Positions 1 through 5,569 of a stretch of DNA of 5,891 bases are shown one piece after another; position 1 is the first letter of the stretch; the number at the start of each line of letters is the position of its first letter. Under the pieces are notes generated by a model that saw only the letters and a list, made by a program, of their open reading frames with translations, searched no databases and had not been told where the DNA came from. The translations under genes were made by a program, and so were the position numbers. Source of the stretch: Archangiaceae bacterium (lineage in GTDB: Bacteria; Myxococcota; Myxococcia; Myxococcales; Myxococcaceae); the NCBI GenBank assembly GCA_023248915.1, contig JAHFDQ010000402.1:1-5891 (forward strand), read 5' to 3'.

Positions 1-99
1 CGTCGGGCCGACGATGCCAGTCGACCCGGTGACGCCGGGAAGCCCGTCTGGGCCCGCGATGCCGTCTGGTCCTTGAGGTCCGCGCTCGCCCTGAGGGCC
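1..99 (-). repeat. Collagen-like Gly-X-Y repeat, truncated copy
   Basis: Eleven consecutive Gly-X-Y triplets of the minus-strand lipoprotein, starting two codons after the lipidation cysteine and still continuing at the window edge. The first eight triplets are almost the same as those of the plus-strand gene; after that the two diverge. Confidence 0.8.
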
Positions 100-171
100 A
101 TTGCACGCGGTCAGTGTCGCGAACGCGACGGTGATTGAGAGTACGGAGCCCAACTGCCAGGTTCGAAACAT
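1..171 (-). CDS. Partial lipoprotein with collagen-like N-terminus, divergent paralogue of the decaheme cytochrome
   Basis: The first 57 codons of a minus-strand gene starting with ATG at 171-169 and running off the left edge. It begins MFRTWQLGSV, has a hydrophobic signal segment, and a lipobox LTAC with the lipidation cysteine at residue 23 (codon 105-103) followed by Asn. From residue 25 to the edge there are eleven unbroken Gly-X-Y triplets (GPQ, GER, GPQ, GPD, GIA, GPD, GLP, GVT, GST, GIV, GPT). A good ribosome site GAGGAGGG lies just upstream. Residues 23-49 match the plus-strand decaheme lipoprotein at 26 of 27 positions, so by homology it is probably another collagen-stalked multiheme cytochrome. 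That is inference: the part that would carry hemes is outside the window, and it could be a different protein sharing only the stalk. It is transcribed away from the plus-strand gene across a 419-bp gap. Confidence 0.85.
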   Translation of the reverse strand, partial: MFRTWQLGSVLSITVAFATLTACNGPQGERGPQGPDGIAGPDGLPGVTGSTGIVGPT

Positions 172-590
172 CGAGTCCCTCCTCAAGGGTGTTGTTGTGG
201 AGGGGCACGTTCTGCCGTGGCCGAAGGTGCAACAATCGCGAGCTGATCGAACTGTTAACTAGTCGGTTAGGCCAATTGCTTTGGTGGATAAAATACGCTG
301 CTCGGCCAGGCGCTACCCTCGAAGTCGCGGATCAGAGCACGCCTCCTCGACGGGCGAGGGATCACTCGGTCCACTGCCTTTCCCTGATCCATGCGGGCTC
401 TGGCCGCGGTCCTCGAGAAACGGGTTTTCAGAGGGGAATTGGCCGCGATCAGACCGAGCTCGGCGTCGCTCCACTAGCCCACCTTATCGGCGCGATTATT
501 CGGGCTCGCGACACGGGAATTTTGTTCGAGCGTCAACAATCGATCTGTGCCTAATCTCCCCCACTTTTCGCCGTCCAGGGAGGTTCATAA
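172..590. promoter_or_regulatory. 419-bp divergent intergenic region, presumed to hold both promoters
   Basis: No convincing gene is present here; the open frames that cross it continue out of frame into the flanking genes. It is visibly less GC-rich than the coding DNA, with the most AT-rich part around 250-295. A TAAAAT at 289-294 resembles a -10 box on the plus strand, but no good -35 partner is visible, and TTAACA on the minus strand (258-253) lacks a good -10. The 9-mer CAACAATCG occurs twice, at 230-238 and 534-542, each 49-59 bases from a start codon. The second copy is part of an imperfect palindrome, TTGTT-8 bases-AACAA, at 522-539. Other inverted elements are CCGAGCTCGG at 454-463 and a 5-bp stem at 345-359. 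These could be operator sites, but none is recognised. I found no sigma-54 type -24/-12 element. Confidence 0.45.
177..184 (-). promoter_or_regulatory. Ribosome binding site of the minus-strand lipoprotein gene
   Basis: Read on the minus strand the sequence is GAGGAGGG, ending five bases before the ATG at 171-169. It is a near-perfect Shine-Dalgarno match and fixes the start of this short truncated gene, which is otherwise easy to overlook. Confidence 0.75.
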
Positions 591-3563
591 ATGCTTCGCT
601 CGAAGTTGCTTCTCGCAGTCTCCGTGACTGCTTCCATGTTTTTGGCCGCCGCGTGCAACGGCCCCCAGGGCGAGCGTGGCCCGCAAGGTGCCGACGGCAT
701 CGCAGGCCCCGACGGCCTCCCCGGAGTCACCGGCGCGAGCGGCGCTGCGGGTTCCACCGGCGTCAAGGGAGCGACCGGCGCCGCGGGAGCAACGGGCGCT
801 GCAGGCGCGACCGGCGCCGCGGGTGCCTCGGGAGCGGCTGGTGCGTCAGGCGTTGACGGAGCGACGGGCGCCGCGGGCGCGACGGGCGTTGACGGCGCGA
901 CGGGTGTTGACGGCGCGACCGGACCTACGGGCGTAGACGGAGCGACCGGCGCGGCCGGGCAGAACTGCGCTGTGACGCCGTTCGACGGTGGCGTGACCAT
1001 CACCTGCCCGGGCAGCGCCCCGGTGAACGTCACCAACGGCACCGACGCCTCGACGGTCGTCGACTTCTCGACCCTGACCGCCGCCGAGCTCGAAACGCTC
1101 GACATGACCATCACCGTCATCGGAGTCACCGACGTCGCCAAGCCGGTGGCCGGCTTCAAAGTCACCGATTCGAAAGGCCGTGGCGTCAAGAAGATTCCGC
1201 CGGCCAATTTCCAGGGCATCGCGCTCTTGAAGCTCGTGCGCGCTAGCGCCGCAGCGGACGGTGGTAGCGGCATTGGCAACGACACTTGGGTCACCTACAT
1301 CGCGAACTGCCAGACCTGCACGTCGTCCACCGAGACCGCCACCGCGGCCAACCTCGTCGATAACGGCGACGGCATCTACGCGTACACGTTCCTCAAGAAC
1401 GTGCAGAACGCCGCCACCGCCGGGACGACTTATGACGCCAATGCGGTCACGCGCTTCGCCATCCGGCTGGTTGCCACGGGTAATCCATTCAGGCCGGTCA
1501 ACCAGGTGTTCGAGTACGTCCCCGCCACGGCCGCGGTCGTCACGGGCCAGAACGAGAAGGTCGCGACCGCCAACTGCCTCGAGTGCCATGGGCAGTTCCG
1601 AGGCAATGCGCTCAACAAGGGCGGCGTGATGAAGTTCCACAGCGGCCAGCGCTACATCGTCCCCGTCTGCTTCACCTGCCACAACGACCAGCGGAAGTAC
1701 TCGGGCGCCGACGCGGGTGGCAACTCGCTCATTCCCGATCCGACCATCGACCTCACCGCGGGCACCGTGGTCGCCGCCGATGGAGGAGCAGTGGGCTATA
1801 TGCGCGGCCAGGCAGTCCTCCACCTGCCGGTGTGGATCCACAAGATTCACCGCGGCAAGAACCTGGCCCTTGAGGGCGACTACGCCGGTCTTCACCGCGA
1901 AATCAACGAGAAGACCTACCCCCAGGACCTCCGGAACTGCAACAAGTGCCACAAGAACGCCCCCCTGGCGGACAACTGGAAGAACAAGCCGAGCCGTCGC
2001 GCCTGCGGCGCCTGCCACGACGACGTCGACTTCGACACCGGGACCAACCACCCGGGTCTCGCCCAGGCTGACGACGATTCCTGCACGCTGTGCCACGGGC
2101 CTTCGGCAATCATGACGCAGCACCTGCCGGTCGGCGACCCTAACCCCAACAACATCTTCCTGGTGCCAGACGGTGGCGTTTCGAACACCAACGCCGCTTG
2201 GCTCGCCAACCCCAACAACCTGCCGGCCGACGCCAGCGTCGTCACCTACGCCATCCCGACGGACGGCGGCGGTGTCTACACGTCTGCCGGACCGGATGGC
2301 GGCATCGCCACTCAGGTCAAGTTCAAGTTCATCAAGGACGGGGTGGACGTCGTATTCAACGCCTATGACGGCGGTTCGTCGGCCCAGTTGATAGACAACT
2401 TCGTCGGCTCACCGAGCGTCCAGTGCGTGTTCGCCATGCCCCAGGACGGCATCTTGGCCCCGGCCGACTTCAACGCGTCGTTCAGCGCCTACATCAAGAA
2501 CCTTTGGAAGGGCACTACCGTCACGGGTACCGGAGCCGGCACACTTTCTGCGGGTCCCGACACCGCCGGCTTCTACACCGCCACGCTGACCGGGGTAAGC
2601 CTTCCCGCCGACGCGACCATGCTCACCTGCGGCATCGGCTACTCCTACAGCCTGACCAGCACCCAACCGCTGACGCAGACCGGCCTGGTGGCGTACCCGT
2701 ACGTTTCCACCAACAAGTCGGGCGGTCTCGTCGTCCCGGCTCCCGACGTGTGGCAGGTTGCCGCCGGTTACTCGGGACGCCGCGGCATGACCAACGGCGG
2801 TTCGACGAATGGCCAAATCGTCGGCGCGGCGAAGTGCAACGCCTGCCACGCTCCAATCGGAGTCTCGCCCTCGTTCCACGGCGCTCAGAGAAACGACTCA
2901 CCGACCTGCGCCTTCTGCCACACCCCGAACCGGACCCGCAACGGGTGGTCGGCGGGCTCGGTGACGCACGTCCACGCGATCCACGCGGCGGACAAGCGAT
3001 CCGTCGAATACAACTGGCAGGCGCTCTCTCCCACGGAAGGCTTCTGGGAAGTCACCTTCCCGGGCAGGCTGCAGATGTGTGAGACCTGCCACAACCCCGG
3101 CTACTATGACTACAGCGCCACCTGGTACACCGTCGATGGCGGTTCCAACCTGGGCAGGAGGGTGCCGGTCACGGTGGCCGCCGGCAAGTTCGACGGCGAC
3201 GCTGGCAGCAACCCGAGCGGCGAGTCGGCCTGGTACACCATCTCTCCGTACGTGGTGGGGGACAACACCACCACCTACGGGACGGGCTACGGCTTCGTCA
3301 ACCCCGTGGACGGAGGTATCGGGTCTGTCCCTGCAGATTGGGACGGCAACCACGTCGAGGCGACGGGTGACACCCTCATCAACTCTCCGATCGCCGCGGC
3401 CTGCTTCGCGTGCCACGACACGGGAATCGACATGATGCACATGGAGTCGATGGGCGCCAAGCTCTACGAGACTCGCAGCAGCTACACCGCGGGCACCGAG
3501 CAGTGCCTCATCTGCCACGGGCCGGGCAAGGTCGTGGCTATCAAGGACGTCCACTACTACTAG
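591..3563 (+). CDS. OmcA/MtrC-family decaheme c-type cytochrome, lipoprotein with collagen-like stalk
   Basis: A 990-residue outer-surface electron carrier. ATG at 591 follows AGGGAGG at 577-583. Residues 1-21 are a lipoprotein signal peptide (LAAAC; lipidated Cys22, then Asn). Residues 24-125 are 34 unbroken Gly-X-Y triplets. Residues about 140-325 should form the first beta domain. Five CXXCH motifs start at residues 329, 360, 450, 472 and 498; after a heme-free stretch of about 245 residues, five more start at 749, 773, 830, 938 and 972. This is the 5+5 plan of the MtrC/OmcA family. Other family marks are IHKIH at 416-420 and THVHAIHA in the second half. Fourteen histidines lie outside CXXCH, seven in each half, enough for bis-His ligation of all ten hemes. 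Non-heme cysteines are 126, 139, 240, 243, 612 and 680. It needs Sec export, lipidation and cytochrome c maturation. No symbol is given because identity to mtrC or omcA themselves is not shown. Confidence 0.95.
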   Translation: MLRSKLLLAVSVTASMFLAAACNGPQGERGPQGADGIAGPDGLPGVTGASGAAGSTGVKGATGAAGATGAAGATGAAGASGAAGASGVDGATGAAGATGVDGATGVDGATGPTGVDGATGAAGQNCAVTPFDGGVTITCPGSAPVNVTNGTDASTVVDFSTLTAAELETLDMTITVIGVTDVAKPVAGFKVTDSKGRGVKKIPPANFQGIALLKLVRASAAADGGSGIGNDTWVTYIANCQTCTSSTETATAANLVDNGDGIYAYTFLKNVQNAATAGTTYDANAVTRFAIRLVATGNPFRPVNQVFEYVPATAAVVTGQNEKVATANCLECHGQFRGNALNKGGVMKFHSGQRYIVPVCFTCHNDQRKYSGADAGGNSLIPDPTIDLTAGTVVAADGGAVGYMRGQAVLHLPVWIHKIHRGKNLALEGDYAGLHREINEKTYPQDLRNCNKCHKNAPLADNWKNKPSRRACGACHDDVDFDTGTNHPGLAQADDDSCTLCHGPSAIMTQHLPVGDPNPNNIFLVPDGGVSNTNAAWLANPNNLPADASVVTYAIPTDGGGVYTSAGPDGGIATQVKFKFIKDGVDVVFNAYDGGSSAQLIDNFVGSPSVQCVFAMPQDGILAPADFNASFSAYIKNLWKGTTVTGTGAGTLSAGPDTAGFYTATLTGVSLPADATMLTCGIGYSYSLTSTQPLTQTGLVAYPYVSTNKSGGLVVPAPDVWQVAAGYSGRRGMTNGGSTNGQIVGAAKCNACHAPIGVSPSFHGAQRNDSPTCAFCHTPNRTRNGWSAGSVTHVHAIHAADKRSVEYNWQALSPTEGFWEVTFPGRLQMCETCHNPGYYDYSATWYTVDGGSNLGRRVPVTVAAGKFDGDAGSNPSGESAWYTISPYVVGDNTTTYGTGYGFVNPVDGGIGSVPADWDGNHVEATGDTLINSPIAAACFACHDTGIDMMHMESMGAKLYETRSSYTAGTEQCLICHGPGKVVAIKDVHYY
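660..965 (+). repeat. Collagen-like Gly-X-Y repeat, 34 triplets
   Basis: Thirty-four consecutive Gly-X-Y codon triplets, residues 24-125. The first eight (GPQ to GVT) are varied and charged and are shared with the minus-strand paralogue. The remainder is built mostly from GAT, GAA, GAS and GVD, with a higher-order GVDGAT unit (18 bp) recurring near the end. The DNA is therefore a degenerate 9-bp/18-bp tandem repeat that could change length by slippage. In other bacteria such segments form collagen-like triple helices and trimeric stalks; whether this one does is inference. Confidence 0.9.
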
Positions 3564-3589
3564 TCCGTCCTCGGCAACGAATGGTAGAG

Positions 3590-3617
3590 AGGGGCGGGTC
3601 CGAAAGGGCCCGCCTCT
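3590..3617 (+). terminator. Strong hairpin after the decaheme cytochrome gene
   Basis: Bases 3590-3601 pair with 3606-3617 over 12 bp, including two G-T wobbles, around a GAAA tetraloop at 3602-3605. It lies 27 bases after the TAG stop of the cytochrome gene. No run of T follows, so it is not a textbook intrinsic terminator. It could end most transcripts, protect the 3' end of the cytochrome message, or only lower read-through into the kinase gene. Confidence 0.6.
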
Positions 3618-3638
3618 GTCGTCCGGGGGGACGAATTG

Positions 3639-3644
3639 AAGGGG
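3639..3644 (+). promoter_or_regulatory. Candidate ribosome binding site of the histidine kinase gene
   Basis: AAGGGG is the best Shine-Dalgarno-like run ahead of the kinase. It lies 11 bases before a TTG at 3656 and 14 before a GTG at 3659, somewhat long for either, so it supports a start here without deciding between the two adjacent codons. Confidence 0.4.
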
Positions 3645-3658
3645 TTTCCGAGCGCTTG

Positions 3659-5569
3659 GTGAATCTCCGACTGCTGCTTCGGCCCAGCCTTCGCACCAAG
3701 CTCGGCCTCCTCGCGGCGGCCGCGACGGCGTCGGTCATCGCCGCGACCGCTTACCTGACGGTCCAGTTCTTCCAGAAACAGCTTCTCGAGGTCATCACCG
3801 AGTCGAGCTCGGCCCAGAGCGACGCCCTGCGCGTCGTGCTCGAAGAGCAGATGGTGGCGGGCGACCGCAAAGTCTTGCGCCGCCTGGTTTGGGACCTCGG
3901 CCACTCGCCGGGCATCGCGTGGATAGGGCTGGTCGACTGGACGGGCCAGGTGCGCATCACCAGCGACCCGGCAGCGCAAGACCGGGTCTTCTCGCGCGAT
4001 TCGCCGGACTGCAAAGTCTGCCACTCGGTGGCCCCCGCCCAGCGGATGCACTCGGCCACGCTGGTGCGTCCCGAGGGCAGCGTGTTGAGGTCGGTGACGC
4101 CCCTGTTCAACCGCGAGCCTTGCCAGAGGTGCCACGGCGAGACGCGGCGGCTGAACGGCGTCCTCATCATCGACCGGTCGCTCGTGCCGCTCGAGACAGC
4201 CGTGCTCGCGGGCCGCACCCAAGTCGCTGTCGGAGGCGCGGCGGCGGTCTTCGCGCTCTTGGGAAGCCTCGGCTTCGCCGTCGAGCGCCTGGTGCTCGTT
4301 CGGCTGAAGCGCCTGCGGCAGGCGGCGCGCGCGCTCGGCGAAGGCGACCTGGCGGCGCGGGCGGCCGTCGGGCCGAGCGACGAAATGGGCGAGCTCGCGC
4401 GCGACTTCAACGCGATGGCCGACCGCCTGGCGACGGCCATGGGACACCTCGCCGCGCAGCGGGGCCAGCTCCACGAATTGGTGGACGGCATCGGCGACGG
4501 CGTCGTCCTGGTGGACACCCGGCTGCAAGTGGTCACCACCAACCGCGCCTTCGTGGGGCGCCTGCCGGGAGGAGTTCGCCCCTCAACTGCGTCGAGCTAC
4601 CTCGAGCTGGCGCGGTCTGCCGGCTTCGGGGGCACCGACCCTGACACGACGCCGGCCGAGCGGGCGCTGACCAGCGGCCGCCTCGAGAAAGAGATGATTC
4701 GCTTCACCGGGCCGGCCGGCGAAAGGTTCGAGGAGATTTACGCGCAACCCCTGCGCAGCGCCGAGGGCGCCGTCGTCGGCGCCATCGAGGTCTGGCGAGA
4801 CATCACCGAGCGCAAGGCGCTCGAGGCGGGGCTCGAGCAGTCCGAGCGGCTGGCAGGGCTGGGCATCATCGCCTCGAGCGTCGCGCACGAGGTCGGCAAC
4901 CCGCTGGCGTCCATCGCCACCGCGGTGGAAGGGCTCTTGCGCAGAATCGACGAGCCCGGCGGCACCGACACCGCCGAGCTTCGCGAGTACCTGGAGATCG
5001 TCCGCAACCAGGTGTTCCGCTGCCGCGGAGTCACCCAGCGGTTGCTGGGCTTCGCGCGGGTGCCGGTCGGGCAGCCGGCCACTGTCGATGCCGCCCGGGC
5101 GGCGCGCGAGGTGCTGGCGCTGGTAGGTCCCCAGGCGCGGGAGCAGCACGTCGAGGTCAAGGCGCTGCTCGACGCCCCCGCCCGCGCGACCGCCGAGGAG
5201 ATGCTGCTCGAGCAGGTGTTCCTGAACCTGGTGCTGAACGCCCTGAACGCCATGCCGACCGGCGGCACCCTCGAGGTCGAGGCGCGCGAAGAGGCGGAAG
5301 GGGTGAGAATCACGGTGACCGACACCGGCCCGGGAATTTCCGACTCGGTCAAGGAGCACCTGTTCCAGCCGTTCCGCCGCGCGCGCGCGGGTGGCGTGGG
5401 CACCGGCCTCGGCCTCTTCATCAGCCAGACGCTGGTCCAGCGCTGCGGGGGGAAGATCTCCGCCGAGAGCGCCCCGGGCAAAGGGACGACATTCACGGTA
5501 TGGCTGAAGCGCGCGGCGCCCGCCTCGGGCCCGATGCCGACACCCACCCGCGAGCCGGGGGCAGCATGA
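3659..5569 (+). CDS. Membrane histidine kinase with diheme c-type periplasmic sensor (HAMP-PAS-HisKA-HATPase)
   Basis: A 636-residue sensor kinase if GTG at 3659 is used (TTG at 3656 is the alternative). Order: basic N-terminus; membrane helix about 15-36; periplasmic sensor about 37-187; second helix about 188-208; HAMP about 209-261 (EGDL, DEMGEL); PAS about 271-385 ending WRDITERK; HisKA with HEVGNPL, phospho-acceptor His410; N box NLVLNALNAM with Asn527; G1 DTGPGI at 555; G2 GTGLGL at 581. All catalytic boxes look intact. The sensor carries two heme c motifs, CKVCH at 118-122 and CQRCH at 155-159, and exactly two further histidines, 82 and 131, that could be axial ligands. It therefore probably senses redox state or a small ligand in the periplasm. 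The start is uncertain: an ATG at 3581 is in frame but has no ribosome site and lies next to the hairpin. The gene is 95 bp after the cytochrome and overlaps the next gene by ATGA. Confidence 0.92.
   Translation: MNLRLLLRPSLRTKLGLLAAAATASVIAATAYLTVQFFQKQLLEVITESSSAQSDALRVVLEEQMVAGDRKVLRRLVWDLGHSPGIAWIGLVDWTGQVRITSDPAAQDRVFSRDSPDCKVCHSVAPAQRMHSATLVRPEGSVLRSVTPLFNREPCQRCHGETRRLNGVLIIDRSLVPLETAVLAGRTQVAVGGAAAVFALLGSLGFAVERLVLVRLKRLRQAARALGEGDLAARAAVGPSDEMGELARDFNAMADRLATAMGHLAAQRGQLHELVDGIGDGVVLVDTRLQVVTTNRAFVGRLPGGVRPSTASSYLELARSAGFGGTDPDTTPAERALTSGRLEKEMIRFTGPAGERFEEIYAQPLRSAEGAVVGAIEVWRDITERKALEAGLEQSERLAGLGIIASSVAHEVGNPLASIATAVEGLLRRIDEPGGTDTAELREYLEIVRNQVFRCRGVTQRLLGFARVPVGQPATVDAARAAREVLALVGPQAREQHVEVKALLDAPARATAEEMLLEQVFLNLVLNALNAMPTGGTLEVEAREEAEGVRITVTDTGPGISDSVKEHLFQPFRRARAGGVGTGLGLFISQTLVQRCGGKISAESAPGKGTTFTVWLKRAAPASGPMPTPTREPGAA

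Noticed and set aside
202..215. Possible sigma-54 promoter (GG...GC) in the intergenic region
   Set aside because: Spacing can be made to fit, but the flanking TGGCAC and TTGC bases do not match and it points the wrong way or lies too far from the start at 591.
454..463. Perfect 10-bp palindrome CCGAGCTCGG
   Set aside because: Short and common in GC-rich DNA; no second copy or position that implies function, so it is noted only within the intergenic entry.
135..856. Two overlapping plus-strand frames (135-554 and 281-856) crossing the intergenic region
   Set aside because: They overlap the opposite-strand lipoprotein start or run out of frame into the cytochrome gene, have arginine-rich shadow-like composition, and lack convincing ribosome sites.
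660..965. Repetitive DNA considered as a CRISPR array or satellite
   Set aside because: Unit size is 9 bp with perfect reading frame and glycine at every third codon, with no spacers; it is a coding collagen-like repeat.
551..1294. Minus-strand frame with an Ala-Pro-Val repeat that looks like a structural protein
   Set aside because: The repeat is simply the complement of the collagen-like Gly-X-Y codons; it has no support as a gene of its own.
846..2123. Long minus-strand open frame of 425 codons opposite the cytochrome
   Set aside because: It is antisense to a gene with ten clear heme motifs, shows no recognisable domain, and open frames like this are expected opposite GC-rich genes.
2898..3554. 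Minus-strand frames opposite the second heme half
   Set aside because: Antisense shadows of the cytochrome with no motif or start signal.
3410..3658. Extended kinase start at ATG 3410
   Set aside because: It would overlap the end of the cytochrome gene by over 150 bases in another frame and cross the hairpin; the added residues show no domain and the membrane helix already starts properly after 3659.
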